Shown here one piece after another: positions 30,381 to 40,249 of a stretch of 64,000 bases of DNA (positions are counted from its first letter, which is position 1; each line of letters starts with the position of its first letter). This stretch comes from Prochlorococcus marinus XMU1405 (GTDB lineage Bacteria > Cyanobacteriota > Cyanobacteriia > PCC-6307 > Cyanobiaceae): positions 558,001 through 622,000 of the forward strand of contig NZ_JAAORF010000003.1 of assembly GCF_017696275.1 (NCBI RefSeq). The letters are read 5' to 3'. The notes under the pieces are model-generated. The model did not search any database and was not told the DNA's origin. It saw only the letters and a program-made list of their open reading frames with translations. The position numbers and the translations under genes were made by a program.

Positions 30381-31934
30381 TTAATTACTTAACTTCCATT
30401 GAGACAATATCTCAAATTTTTTTAGTTTTGCATTTCGATAGTAATGATTCAATATTTGTTCATAAGAGAATCCTAATTTAGCCATTTCAATTGCTCCTGA
30501 CTGAGATAAACCTACACCATGACCGAAGCCTCCTCCTCTCAAAAGCCATAAATCATCATTTAATTTATTAATAGTAAACAAATTACTAGGTATAAAATTT
30601 AATACCCGTCGAATATCATCTTTAACAAGAACAATAGGTTTATTACCCTTGTCAGTTTGTATTTCCAATTTTGTCACTCTGCCACTAGACCCACGTTCAA
30701 TAGGATTTAATTCCAAAACATCTTCATTAATATTTATAAGTTTGTTTTTAATTAACTTTTCTTTAATTTCAAGATTAGAAATTTTCTTATTCCATCGAAA
30801 AAGAGAATGATTACTCCCATAAAACTTTTCTTTATCAAAATCTAAAAAATTATTTAAATAAGATTCATTTGTCATTGGAAGTTCAAAAATTTTATTTAAT
30901 GATTCAGAACCATCAATGATTGAATTGAAATAAGAATAATCTTGAATTTGCCAAGACTCTCCTGCAGTAGCAGATACTCCACCATTAGAACCATGGTAAA
31001 AAGCATTTATTGGTTGATTTTCATGAGTGAGAATTAAATTTGAAGTTTCGTCTATGGCTTTTTGTACGTTTTTATATGAAATTTCAGAAGGCTTATAAAC
31101 TTGGCATTGAGTGCTTATACATAAATGATATTTATCCATATTAAATCTATCAGAATTAAATATGCCCCAAGTTCTTGCAATAACTGCTTGAGCCTTGAGT
31201 GCTTCTAAAGGAGAATTCGGTCCAATTTCATATGGCAAAACACCTGCCAAATAGTCATCAAATTCAATTTTTTGAACTAATGTCCAAGTTCCATATAAAT
31301 CCTTTATTAAATAAAAATTTTTGCCAAAATTAACACCATTTATTTTTATTTTCTCTTCAGAATAAATATATATTGGACCTTCAAGTTTCATATCAGTGTA
31401 GTCATTTCTAAGAACAGGAGTAATTTGAAAATTTTTTATTTTTCTGAAAATCTTATTTTTTAATTCAAACTCTGGCAGATCATCTTGAAATGGAATCCAT
31501 ACTTCCCAATTTTTAGGGTAGGCAACAGTCGTCTCAAATCCTTTATCTCTTAGTTTCTCTGATTGTTTTTTTGCCGATTCATAGCTAGCAAAAGGACCAA
31601 AAACAAATCTTTCAATTGTTTTTGGATTTTTAACGGGAATATCCGCCCAAGTGATATTTATCTGTTTTGATTTATGTTTAATACCGTTGGACGATATCAA
31701 GTTTAAAAAACCTTTATTAGTTGTAAAGTTTATATTTTTTTTCTCCGAAAAACTATCATTCTCCCCGCCTAAATATTGCTTTAAACCAATTAAAAATTTT
31801 CCTTTTTTAATTTCATTATGGAGTTCAACCTTTAGCAATTCTTCCCCTTTTGCATTTGAAATAAATTTAGTGTTTATTATTAAAAGAGAAATACAGCCTA
31901 AAAATAAGTTTAAAAAGGCAAATTTAAGTTTCAT
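30381..31934 (-). CDS. SpoIID/LytB-domain protein, exported
   Basis: A 517-residue protein with an N-terminal signal or anchor (FAFLNLFLGCISLLIINTKFIS). A SPOR-like segment follows near 105-150 (ERFVFGPFASYESAKKQSEKLRDKG), then the SpoIID domain: VLPYEIGPNSPLEALKAQAVIARTW near 235, NGGVSATAGESW near 315, and the signature GGGFGHGVGLSQSGAIEMAKLGFSYEQILNHYY near 467-500. SpoIID proteins are lytic transglycosylases acting on stem-peptide-free glycan strands; the cyanobacterial version presumably remodels peptidoglycan without any link to sporulation. Divergent from rpmI, upstream of the glycosyltransferase. Confidence 0.9.
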   Translation of the reverse strand: MKLKFAFLNLFLGCISLLIINTKFISNAKGEELLKVELHNEIKKGKFLIGLKQYLGGENDSFSEKKNINFTTNKGFLNLISSNGIKHKSKQINITWADIPVKNPKTIERFVFGPFASYESAKKQSEKLRDKGFETTVAYPKNWEVWIPFQDDLPEFELKNKIFRKIKNFQITPVLRNDYTDMKLEGPIYIYSEEKIKINGVNFGKNFYLIKDLYGTWTLVQKIEFDDYLAGVLPYEIGPNSPLEALKAQAVIARTWGIFNSDRFNMDKYHLCISTQCQVYKPSEISYKNVQKAIDETSNLILTHENQPINAFYHGSNGGVSATAGESWQIQDYSYFNSIIDGSESLNKIFELPMTNESYLNNFLDFDKEKFYGSNHSLFRWNKKISNLEIKEKLIKNKLININEDVLELNPIERGSSGRVTKLEIQTDKGNKPIVLVKDDIRRVLNFIPSNLFTINKLNDDLWLLRGGGFGHGVGLSQSGAIEMAKLGFSYEQILNHYYRNAKLKKFEILSQWKLSN

Positions 31935-32025
31935 AAATTAGAACTTTCCTTATCAATTAAAAACTTTAATTTGCACCAATGCGTATAAAGGTTTAGATTA
32001 TCCTAATTAAACACATTTGACTTAA

Positions 32026-32223
32026 ATGTCTAAACTAAAAACTCGTAAATCAGCTGCCAAAAGATTTAAAGCTACTGCGACGGGTAAATTCATGAGAAGA
32101 AGAGCTTTCCACAATCATTTACTTGATCATAAAAGCTCAAAATTAAAAAGACATCTATCAACAAAAGCCGTAGTTGATGAAAGAGATGCTGATAATGTAA
32201 GATTAATGATTCCATACGCATAA
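32026..32223 (+). CDS. rpmI: 50S ribosomal protein L35
   Basis: A 65-residue basic ribosomal protein. Start [21 protein letters not shown] and the [14 protein letters not shown] core are characteristic of L35. It is 27 bases before rplT, the usual partner. L20 commonly represses this operon by binding the rpmI leader in other bacteria; I did not identify a binding site here. Confidence 0.97.
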
Positions 32224-32250
32224 ATCTTTAACCAATTTTTATAGATATTC

Positions 32251-32598
32251 ATGGCACGGGTAAAAAGAGGCAACATAGCCAGAAAAAGAAGAAACAAAAT
32301 CTTAAATCTTGCAAAAGGTTTTAGAGGCGGCAACAAAAATCTTTTCAGAACCGCAAACCAAAGAGTAATGAAAGCTCTTTGTAATGCTTATAGGGATAGA
32401 AGAAGAAGAAAAAGAGATTTTAGAAGACTTTGGATCTCTAGAATTAACGCATCTGCGAGGATAAATGGAACAAACTATAGCAAGTTAATAAATGGGATGA
32501 AAAATGCAGAAATTATTATCAACAGAAAAATGCTTGCTCAATTAGCCTTAAACGATCCTAAGTGTTTTGAAAAAATTGTTTCTTCCGTTAGTAAGTAG
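32251..32598 (+). CDS. rplT: 50S ribosomal protein L20
   Basis: A 115-residue, strongly basic 23S-binding assembly protein. Signature segments: [57 protein letters not shown] and NRKMLAQLA. Length matches the family. It follows rpmI and is followed after 36 bases by a TPR gene. infC, which precedes rpmI-rplT in many bacteria, is at 1979-2551 instead. Confidence 0.97.
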   Translation: MARVKRGNIARKRRNKILNLAKGFRGGNKNLFRTANQRVMKALCNAYRDRRRRKRDFRRLWISRINASARINGTNYSKLINGMKNAEIIINRKMLAQLALNDPKCFEKIVSSVSK

Positions 32599-32634
32599 AA
32601 AAAAGAATATAATCTAGAAAGGTAATCATAAATA

Positions 32635-33192
32635 ATGGAAATATCTTCCTTTCAATCTTATTTAATAATTCTTTTTGTTGTATTAATAATAATTTCTATT
32701 TTTGTATTTAGACAATTTCTAAAAACAAGAAGTGAAGAATTAAATTTAGTAAAATTTGAGCAGAAAGGTTTAGATTCTCTCACTCAAGCTACAGAATTGT
32801 ATGAATTTGGGTCTATTCAGATAAAAAAAAGATTATATTCTGAAGCTACTAAAACTTTTTTAAAAGCAATTGAAAATTATGAAAATGAACCTGATGAAGC
32901 CAAAGCGATAATAAATAATGCTTTAGGATTTTCTTACGCTGCTCAAAATGAATTTAAGAAAGCAATTAAACACTATAAATCTGCAATAAAATCACTTCCA
33001 GAATATCCTATAGCCCTAAATAACCTCGCATCAGCACAACAGCGTTTACTTGAGTACGACTTGGCATATGAAACTTATCAAAAGGTTTTAGTGATAGATC
33101 CAAAAAACAAAACAGCAATTAAAAAAAGTAAGGAGTTAGAAAAAAGAAACAGTTATGAACCTTATAAAGGTATTAAAGATAAGGGATTCTAA
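32635..33192 (+). CDS. Membrane-anchored TPR protein
   Basis: A 185-residue protein with one N-terminal membrane segment ([21 protein letters not shown], residues 8-28) followed by about three tetratricopeptide repeats. Examples are [49 protein letters not shown] and [32 protein letters not shown]. The role is unknown; TPR proteins are scaffolds, and an assembly or membrane-complex role would fit. It lies two bases before thiG, so the two are almost certainly translated from one mRNA, though this need not mean a shared function. Confidence 0.85.
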   Translation: MEISSFQSYLIILFVVLIIISIFVFRQFLKTRSEELNLVKFEQKGLDSLTQATELYEFGSIQIKKRLYSEATKTFLKAIENYENEPDEAKAIINNALGFSYAAQNEFKKAIKHYKSAIKSLPEYPIALNNLASAQQRLLEYDLAYETYQKVLVIDPKNKTAIKKSKELEKRNSYEPYKGIKDKGF

Positions 33193-33194
33193 AT

Positions 33195-33989
33195 ATGGAA
33201 AATTATTCTTCTTTACTAATTGGTGGAAAACAATTTTCCAGTAGATTAATGGTTGGTACTGGCAAATACAAATCTACTCAAGATATGGTGGAAAGTTTGT
33301 CAAATTCTGAAACGGAAATTATAACCGTCGCTGTTAGAAGAATTAAAAATGATCAGACGGGAGAAAATTTACTCGAAAAGATCAACTGGGAAAAATACTG
33401 GATGCTTCCTAATACAGCTGGTTGTGTTAATTCTGATGAGGCAGTCAGAATAGCAATTTTAGGTAGAGAACTTGCAAAATTATCTGGTCAAGAAGAAAAT
33501 AATTTTGTGAAGTTAGAAGTTATTCCTGACAAAAAGTATTTGCTACCAGATCCAATAGAAACTCTTAAAGCAGCCGAAATTTTAATAAAAAAGGGTTTCG
33601 CTGTACTACCTTATATAAATGCAGATCCTATTCTTGCAAAAAGACTAGAAGAAATAGGTTGTGCAACTTTAATGCCATTGGGCTCTCCCATAGGCTCAGG
33701 GCAAGGTTTGTTAAATTTATCAAATATAAGGATTATTATTGAAAATGCAAAAGTGCCAGTAATAATTGACGCAGGAATAGGTGTGCCTAGTGAAGCTTCT
33801 CAAGCTATGGAAATTGGAGCTGATGGTGTCTTAATTAATAGTGCAATAGCACAAGCTGCAAATCCTCCTCTAATGGCCCAAGCGATAAATTATAGTGTGA
33901 AAGCTGGCAGGCAAGCTTTTCTGGCAGGAAGAATTAAAAAACAAGACTTTGCAGTAGCAAGTTCGCCGGAAAAAAATATATCTATCTAA
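33195..33989 (+). CDS. thiG: Thiazole synthase
   Basis: Builds the thiazole phosphate moiety of thiamin from deoxyxylulose phosphate, a glycine-derived imine and ThiS thiocarboxylate. The 264-residue barrel shows [11 protein letters not shown] near 16, TVAVRRIK, the Schiff-base lysine in [16 protein letters not shown] near 103-118, [13 protein letters not shown] near 157 and [30 protein letters not shown] near 190-220. Only two bases separate it from the TPR gene. A 170-base spacer to sqdB follows with no convincing gene. Confidence 0.97.
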   Translation: MENYSSLLIGGKQFSSRLMVGTGKYKSTQDMVESLSNSETEIITVAVRRIKNDQTGENLLEKINWEKYWMLPNTAGCVNSDEAVRIAILGRELAKLSGQEENNFVKLEVIPDKKYLLPDPIETLKAAEILIKKGFAVLPYINADPILAKRLEEIGCATLMPLGSPIGSGQGLLNLSNIRIIIENAKVPVIIDAGIGVPSEASQAMEIGADGVLINSAIAQAANPPLMAQAINYSVKAGRQAFLAGRIKKQDFAVASSPEKNISI

Positions 33990-34149
33990 TTCTCTAAATT
34001 GAGAAAAGTTTAAAAAGAAAGTAAAAATTTATTATTTTCTTTTATTTATCGTATTAAGAAAGAAGATTTGAAACTATTTACAATGTTTTTTCGCAAAGTG
34101 GAAGCACGCTGTAGTAATTTAATAAATATATTATGAATCTTTTAATTCT

Positions 34150-34153
34150 GGAG
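34150..34153 (+). promoter_or_regulatory. Ribosome binding site (GGAG) that fixes the GTG start of sqdB
   Basis: GGAG is six bases before the GTG at 34160. An in-frame TGA lies directly before the GTG (34157-34159), so no upstream start is possible. Confidence 0.6.
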
Positions 34154-34159
34154 TTCTGA

Positions 34160-35353
34160 GTGAAAGTTATTGTTCTGGGTGGAGATGGTTTTTGCGGTTG
34201 GCCTTGTGCGGTGAATTTAGCAGAGCAAAATCATGATGTAATTATTGTCGACAATTTAAGTCGTAGAAAAATTGATATTGATCTCGAGGTAGAATCTTTA
34301 ACTCCAATTTCTTCTATAACAGAACGACTTTCTGCATGGGAAGAGACTGGAGGCAAGCCTATGAGATTTCTAAACATGGATATCTCTAAACAATATCAAA
34401 AATTACTCAATTTGCTCATTGATGAAAAACCAGATTCCGTGATCCATTTTGCAGAACAAAGAGCAGCACCATACTCGATGAAATCGAGTTTTACCAAAAG
34501 ATATACAGTAGATAATAACGTTAATGGCACCCACAACCTACTTGCTGCGATAGTAGAGAGTAATTTAGATATTCATGTTGTTCATTTAGGAACAATGGGA
34601 GTCTACGGATATGGATCACATAGAGGTGCAACAATTCCAGAAGGTTATCTAAAAGTTGAAGTTCCACAACCTGATGGAAGCCGCTTTGAAGAAGAAATAT
34701 TACACCCTGCAAGCCCAGGTAGTGTCTACCATATGACTAAAACTTTAGATCAATTATTATTTCTTTACTACAACAAAAATGATCTTGTAAGGATCACTGA
34801 TCTACATCAAGGCATTGTTTGGGGAACAAATACAGACGCAACTTTAAAAGATCCTAGATTGACAAACCGATTTGACTATGACGGAGATTATGGAACTGTT
34901 TTAAACAGATTTCTAATGCAAGCTGCAATTGGATATCCATTAAGTGTTCATGGGACAGGAGGGCAAACAAGAGCATTTATACATATAAAAGACTCTGTAA
35001 AATGCGTACAACTTGCTCTTGAAAATCCTCCAAAATCTGGAGAAAGAGTCAAAATCTTTAATCAAATGACTGAGAGTCATCAAGTTGGAGAACTAGCTAA
35101 AAAAGTTGCTTCTCTAACTGGAGCTGATATCAATTATTTACCAAATCCAAGGAATGAAGCAGTAGAAAATGATCTAATTGTTGATAATAAATGCTTTATA
35201 GAATTAGGATTAAACCCAACTACTCTTGATAATGGCTTATTAGAAGAAGTTGTTGAAGTTGCTAAAAAATACTCCAATAGATGTGATCTTAATCGCATAC
35301 CTTGTGTTTCATCCTGGACAAAAAAACAAGCTGAGGCTATAAAGACTAATTAA
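34160..35353 (+). CDS. sqdB: UDP-sulfoquinovose synthase
   Basis: Converts UDP-glucose and sulfite to UDP-sulfoquinovose for the thylakoid sulfolipid SQDG; phosphorus-free lipids suit a phosphate-poor ocean. The 397 residues have the Rossmann start VIVLGGDGFCGWPCAVNLAEQNHDVIIVDNLSRR, TMGVYGYGSHRGATIPEGY with active-site threonine, and the catalytic YxxxK as YHMTK near 190. GVVWG-type segment reads QGIVWGTNT. The GTG start is set by an adjacent in-frame stop and a GGAG site. 27 bases before sqdX. Confidence 0.97.
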   Translation: MKVIVLGGDGFCGWPCAVNLAEQNHDVIIVDNLSRRKIDIDLEVESLTPISSITERLSAWEETGGKPMRFLNMDISKQYQKLLNLLIDEKPDSVIHFAEQRAAPYSMKSSFTKRYTVDNNVNGTHNLLAAIVESNLDIHVVHLGTMGVYGYGSHRGATIPEGYLKVEVPQPDGSRFEEEILHPASPGSVYHMTKTLDQLLFLYYNKNDLVRITDLHQGIVWGTNTDATLKDPRLTNRFDYDGDYGTVLNRFLMQAAIGYPLSVHGTGGQTRAFIHIKDSVKCVQLALENPPKSGERVKIFNQMTESHQVGELAKKVASLTGADINYLPNPRNEAVENDLIVDNKCFIELGLNPTTLDNGLLEEVVEVAKKYSNRCDLNRIPCVSSWTKKQAEAIKTN

Positions 35354-35380
35354 AATTTTTGAAATAGTTACCTTAAGAAA

Positions 35381-36514
35381 GTGAAAATTGCATTGTTTAC
35401 TGAAACTTTTTTACCTAAAGTTGACGGCATAGTCACAAGACTGACTAAAACAATTGAATTTTTAATAAAAAATGGTGATGAAGTTATAATTTTTTGTCCA
35501 GAGGGGTGTCCAGAATCATATATGGGAGCAACTGTAGTGGGAGTTGCTGCAATGCCATTACCCTTATACCCAGAGTTGAAGCTTGGTTTACCAGGTCCAG
35601 CAGTCTCAGATAAGTTAGAAAAATTTAACCCAGATTTGATACATGTTGTTAATCCAGCTGTACTTGGCTTAGGTGGCATATGGTTGGCGAAAACTAATAA
35701 TATTCCTTTAATTGCTAGCTACCATACTCATCTTCCGAAATATCTGGAACATTACGGTATGGGTATGCTAGAGCCACTTTTGTGGGAATTACTTAAAGCA
35801 GCTCATAATCAAGCCTTGTTAAATTTATGTACATCCACCGCTATGGTCAATGAATTAAAAGATAAAGGTATTCAAAGGACTGCTCTTTGGCAAAGAGGAG
35901 TAGATACTTACAGTTTCAGACCAGATTTAAGAAGTGAGAAAATGAGAGATAAGTTATTTGGAAAATATAAAGATGCTAATTATTTATTGATTTATGTTGG
36001 AAGATTATCAGCAGAAAAACAAATTGAGAGAATTAAACCAGTCTTAGAAAGTATCCCTAATGCTTGTCTAGCACTTGTAGGTGACGGACCGTACAGAAAC
36101 CAGCTTGAAAAAATCTTCGAAAATACCAAGACTAATTTCATAGGATATTTATCTGGTGATGAACTTGCTAGCGCCTATGCCTCTGGAGATATATTTTTAT
36201 TTCCCTCTAGTACAGAAACACTTGGTTTAGTTTTACTAGAAGCAATGGCCGCAGGATGTCCAGTTATCGGAGCCAACAAGGGGGGGATTCCAGATATAAT
36301 TAGCGATGGGATTAATGGTTGTTTATATGATCCAGATGAAAAAGATAATGGGATACAAAGTTTGATTGAAGCAACAAAAAAAATTTTAGAGAATGAAGAT
36401 AAAAGAGAAGTTATGAGAAAAGAAGCACGAAACGAAGCAGAAAAATGGGATTGGAATCAAGCAACGTTACAACTACAAAATTATTATGCAGATACTCTAA
36501 AAAAAATAGATTAA
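35381..36514 (+). CDS. sqdX: SQDG synthase (sulfoquinovosyltransferase)
   Basis: Transfers sulfoquinovose from UDP-sulfoquinovose to diacylglycerol, the last step of sulfolipid synthesis. The 377-residue GT-B family 4 enzyme starts KIALFTETFLPKVDGIVTRL and contains HVVNPAVLGLGG, SYHTHLPKYL, YVGRLSAEKQIERIKP near 206 and the donor-binding FPSSTETLGLVLLEAMAAGCPVIG near 275. The start is GTG with only a weak AAG upstream; the next methionine would remove the first strand. It follows sqdB in a two-gene operon and converges on a small unknown gene. Confidence 0.95.
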   Translation: MKIALFTETFLPKVDGIVTRLTKTIEFLIKNGDEVIIFCPEGCPESYMGATVVGVAAMPLPLYPELKLGLPGPAVSDKLEKFNPDLIHVVNPAVLGLGGIWLAKTNNIPLIASYHTHLPKYLEHYGMGMLEPLLWELLKAAHNQALLNLCTSTAMVNELKDKGIQRTALWQRGVDTYSFRPDLRSEKMRDKLFGKYKDANYLLIYVGRLSAEKQIERIKPVLESIPNACLALVGDGPYRNQLEKIFENTKTNFIGYLSGDELASAYASGDIFLFPSSTETLGLVLLEAMAAGCPVIGANKGGIPDIISDGINGCLYDPDEKDNGIQSLIEATKKILENEDKREVMRKEARNEAEKWDWNQATLQLQNYYADTLKKID

Positions 36515-36526
36515 GCTAAATCTTAA

Positions 36527-36775
36527 TTATGCTACGTGTGGAGGCGTAGGACTACTATACGAACTTAAAGGAAGTATAAGAGTAGCGATATTTTGATTCT
36601 TTTCAGGCCTTTTTTTCTTTGAAAATTTTTTACCAAAAGGAACTCTTATAACATTGGTTCCCTCAATGGAAAATATGTTTGAGTTATCAACTGAAAATTT
36701 ATTGACAAAATTTGGTAAGTCGATGTTTTTAACTGGCAGGTGCTTAACATTACCAGATTTAGAATCTTTGGTCAT
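36527..36775 (-). CDS. Small conserved-looking unknown protein
   Basis: An 82-residue protein I do not recognise. It is lysine-rich in the middle (VPFGKKFSKKKRPEKN), has a hydrophilic N-terminus with DLPNFVNKFSVDNSN, and ends in a proline-rich SSYSSPTPPHVA. There is no membrane segment or signal. It lies 12 bases from the converging sqdX stop and 128 bases downstream of gcvP on the same strand. Reading-frame integrity, packed placement and the absence of any competing frame argue that it is real. No function is proposed. Confidence 0.5.
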   Translation of the reverse strand: MTKDSKSGNVKHLPVKNIDLPNFVNKFSVDNSNIFSIEGTNVIRVPFGKKFSKKKRPEKNQNIATLILPLSSYSSPTPPHVA

Positions 36776-36903
36776 AGCTTCAAATACCCCAAAAATTTGA
36801 TGCCCAATTATTGTAATAAAAAAATTTAAAAAAATTCTATAAGAAAATATTAAATTTTTATTCTCACTGATAATAACTAAGTAAATTCAAGGACGCTAGT
36901 CCT

Positions 36904-39828
36904 TTAAGCACATTTTTTTTCTTCTAAAGTCTCATCTTGATTTACATTACAAGAACAAATTAAATTGCGATCGCCATATGCATTATTGATCCTAGAAACT
37001 GAAGACCAAAACTTAATAGATGTTGAGGTTTTATAAGGAAAAGAAGCTTTTTCTTTTGAATAAGGATAATGCCAATTATCAGCAATTAACTCTTTCAGCG
37101 TATGGGGAGCGTTACTTATTACATTATTATTCTTTAATTCAATATTTTTTTCTATTTCGCTGATTTCTTCTCCAATCAATAACATAGCCTCACAAAATCT
37201 ATCCAATTCAACCAAACTTTCACTTTCAGTAGGCTCTATCATTATGGTCTCTGGAACAGGCCAACTTATAGTTGGGGCATGAAAACTATAATCAATTAAT
37301 CGTTTAGCTAAATCATTTACACTCAAACCAGTTTTGGATTTTAAATCTCTAAAATCTAAAATACATTCATGTGCGACAAAATTATTTTTTCCTTTATAAA
37401 GAATCTTGAATTTATGCTTTAAAGAATGCGCAATATAATTTGCAGATAAAATTGCATGTGCAGTTGCTTTCCTTAAACCACTTAGACCAGCCATTTTTAT
37501 GTACATCCAACTTATTGGAAGAATACTTGCACTGCCATGCTTTGCAGATGATACGAAATTAGAACTATTAGATAAATTATTATCCATAAGAGAATGAGTA
37601 GGAAGAAATGGACTTAAAGTATCTGATGCAGCAACTGGACCAACTCCTGGACCTCCTCCTCCATGTGGAATGCAGAATGTTTTATGTAAATTCAAATGAC
37701 AAACATCAACACCATAATTCCCCGGTTTGCATAATCCAACCTGAGCGTTCAAATTTGCCCCATCTAAATAAACAAATCCTCCAACGGAGTGAATTAAGTC
37801 ACATATCTTTCTAATTTGTAATTCAAAAACTCCATGAGTAGAGGGATACGTCAACATAAGAGCCCCTATTTGGTTATCAAATTTCTTGACCTTGATCGAC
37901 AAATCTTGAAAATCAATATTTCCTTCGTTATCACATTCAACAGTTAAAACATCAAAACCTGCCATAACTGCACTAGCAGGATTTGTTCCATGAGCACTTT
38001 TAGGAATTAAACATTTTTTTCTTGAAAGTTCGCCTTTTGATTCAAAATAAGAATTTATTGCCAATAAACCTGCAAACTCGCCTTGAGATCCTGCATTTGG
38101 TTGAAAAGAAACTGATTTTAAACCAACAATATCACTTATCCATTTTTCTAGGTCAGATATTATTTTTGAATAGCCTTTAGTTTGATCTAGTGGAGAAAAA
38201 GGATGAATCGAAGATAAATTAGCCCAGGAGACAGGATTTAACTCGGCTGAAGAATTTAACTTCATGGTACAGCTTCCCAATGGCATCATTCCATCAACCA
38301 AAGAAAAATCTTTTTCAGCAAGACGGAATATATATCTCATTAATTCAGTTTCACTTTGATAATTTGTGAAAATATCTTGCTGCATCCATTTACCAGATCT
38401 CAAACCAATACTTTCAAGCTGAAATCCCTTATCAAATTTTATATTCTCTAAATCGTCTTTTTTTTGTACAGCACTTGCTATGAAACTTAAGATGTTTTGG
38501 ATTTCTTTTTCATTACTCAGCTCATCTAAAGAGATTCCAAAACCAGTGGAATTTTCAATAGTTGATCCCAAAGGCAAAATTCTTAGGTTAAATCCATTTT
38601 TTAAAGCTTCATTATGAATATTTTGGGCATGCTCAGAATAAACATCTACACTATCAAATCTAATCCCATCAGATACATAAAAACCTAGATTAGCCAAACA
38701 TGATTCTAAATTGATTCTCAACTGAACTATTCTCTTAGCAATTTCCGTTAAACCATTAGGTCCATGATAAATAGCATAAAAAGAAGAAATTATGGCTAAC
38801 AAAGATTGAGCAGTACATATATTACTAGTAGCCTTCTCCCTTCTAATATGTTGCTCTCTTGTTTGTAATGCTAGTCTCAAAGACTTTTCTCCATTTTTAG
38901 AGAGAGTTTGACCAACTATTCTTCCCGGGATAAGCCTTTTATATTTTTCGCTACATGCAAAAAATGCGGCATGAGGCCCACCAAAACCCATTGGAACTCC
39001 GAATCTTTGCATACTACCTACTGCAACATCCACACCAAATTCAGAGATTGGTTTAATTAAAACTTGTGCAAGTGGATCAATACATGCAGTTACAATAATT
39101 TCTGATCTATGTGCTTGAGATATTAAAAATGTTGGATCAAATAATTCCCCATTTTTGCCGGGTAATTGCAACAAAATTCCGAAAACATCCTCATTATTAG
39201 GAAGGTTGCTTGGAGTAAAGCGTTTTAAGGATATTCCCAAAGGTTTTGCCCTGGTTTGTAAAACATTAAAAGTATGATCAAAAACATTTGACTCTACTAA
39301 GTAAACTTTCGAAGATTTATTTTTTCTTGCGGAAAAACTCATAGCCATAGCTTCTGCAGCAGCAGTGGCTTCATCTAACAAAGAAGCATTAGCAACAGGG
39401 AATCCTGTCAGTTCACAAACAATAGTCTGGAAATTAAAAAGAGCTTCTAGTCTTCCTTGAGCAATTTCTGCTTGGTATGGAGTATAAGACGTATACCACC
39501 TGGGGTTTTCAAGAACATGCCTTTGGATTACTTTAGGCATGTGATTATCGTAATAACCAAGTCCTATTAGAGATCTCATTTTAATGTTTTTATTAGCAAT
39601 CTCATCTAATTCGTTTAAAGCCTCAATTTCCGAACATCCACTGGGTAATATTTCAGAAGAATTATCTTTTAACTGAATATCCTCAGGAACAACTTGATCT
39701 ATAAATTGATCAATATTATTGAAACCAAGCTTGAAGAGCATTGTCTGCTCATCCAAATCACTCAGACCAAGGTGTCTATTAATAAATAAATCTGAATTAA
39801 CGGTGGATTTCATATCCAATTTTTTCAA
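36904..39828 (-). CDS. gcvP: Glycine dehydrogenase (decarboxylating), P protein
   Basis: PLP enzyme of the glycine cleavage system, needed to process photorespiratory glycine and to feed one-carbon units. The 974-residue fused P protein shows both halves: YTPYQAEIAQGRLEALFNFQT in the N-terminal half, then DGMMPLGSCTMKLN, NAGSQGEFAGLLAI, SAHGTNPASA, and the PLP lysine in HLNLHKTFCIPHGGGGPG near 720. GSASILPISWMYI follows. It is 29 bases after gcvH. gcvT is 18 kb away at 57681. Confidence 0.97.
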   Translation of the reverse strand: MKKLDMKSTVNSDLFINRHLGLSDLDEQTMLFKLGFNNIDQFIDQVVPEDIQLKDNSSEILPSGCSEIEALNELDEIANKNIKMRSLIGLGYYDNHMPKVIQRHVLENPRWYTSYTPYQAEIAQGRLEALFNFQTIVCELTGFPVANASLLDEATAAAEAMAMSFSARKNKSSKVYLVESNVFDHTFNVLQTRAKPLGISLKRFTPSNLPNNEDVFGILLQLPGKNGELFDPTFLISQAHRSEIIVTACIDPLAQVLIKPISEFGVDVAVGSMQRFGVPMGFGGPHAAFFACSEKYKRLIPGRIVGQTLSKNGEKSLRLALQTREQHIRREKATSNICTAQSLLAIISSFYAIYHGPNGLTEIAKRIVQLRINLESCLANLGFYVSDGIRFDSVDVYSEHAQNIHNEALKNGFNLRILPLGSTIENSTGFGISLDELSNEKEIQNILSFIASAVQKKDDLENIKFDKGFQLESIGLRSGKWMQQDIFTNYQSETELMRYIFRLAEKDFSLVDGMMPLGSCTMKLNSSAELNPVSWANLSSIHPFSPLDQTKGYSKIISDLEKWISDIVGLKSVSFQPNAGSQGEFAGLLAINSYFESKGELSRKKCLIPKSAHGTNPASAVMAGFDVLTVECDNEGNIDFQDLSIKVKKFDNQIGALMLTYPSTHGVFELQIRKICDLIHSVGGFVYLDGANLNAQVGLCKPGNYGVDVCHLNLHKTFCIPHGGGGPGVGPVAASDTLSPFLPTHSLMDNNLSNSSNFVSSAKHGSASILPISWMYIKMAGLSGLRKATAHAILSANYIAHSLKHKFKILYKGKNNFVAHECILDFRDLKSKTGLSVNDLAKRLIDYSFHAPTISWPVPETIMIEPTESESLVELDRFCEAMLLIGEEISEIEKNIELKNNNVISNAPHTLKELIADNWHYPYSKEKASFPYKTSTSIKFWSSVSRINNAYGDRNLICSCNVNQDETLEEKKCA

Positions 39829-39857
39829 CAGCTTAGCCTATTGATAAAGATTTTGCT

Positions 39858-40247
39858 TTAAATTGGCATGACCTTTGATTTATATACCTCTGAGGTCATC
39901 AAATTATCAAATGATACTTTGGATTCGGGTTTAATAACAATCAACCATCCTTCTCCAATCGGATCATTCTGTAAAAGCTCTGGGTTATCAATAACACTTT
40001 CATTTACAGATACTATTTCTCCTGAAAAAGGCAGGTAAACTTCCTCAACAGCCTTAACAGATTCTATTGTTCCAAATGTATCACCTTTCTCTAAAGTTGA
40101 ACCTTGATCAGCTAATTCAACAAAAACAATATCCCCCAATTGATCAACAGCAAATTCACTAACTCCAATTTTTAAAAATCCGTTTTCTTCTAATACATAT
40201 TCATGCGTATCAGCATAATTAAGGTTATCTGGAAATTGGTAAGACAT
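39858..40247 (-). CDS. gcvH: Glycine cleavage system H protein
   Basis: Lipoyl carrier that shuttles the aminomethyl group between P, T and L proteins. The 129 residues match the family, with DTHEYV near 13, LGDIVFVELADQGS near 40, the lipoylation lysine in GTIESVKAVEEVYLP near 61-75, and the end YKSKVMPI. It sits 2 bases after the PLP-lyase-like gene and 29 before gcvP, making a minus-strand group. Confidence 0.97.
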   Translation of the reverse strand: MSYQFPDNLNYADTHEYVLEENGFLKIGVSEFAVDQLGDIVFVELADQGSTLEKGDTFGTIESVKAVEEVYLPFSGEIVSVNESVIDNPELLQNDPIGEGWLIVIKPESKVSFDNLMTSEVYKSKVMPI

Positions 40248-40249
40248 AA

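Noticed and set aside
34083-34159. Two mini-frames (17 and 8 codons) before sqdB as leader peptides
   Set aside because: They are no longer than expected by chance, and GGAG is spaced for the sqdB GTG instead.
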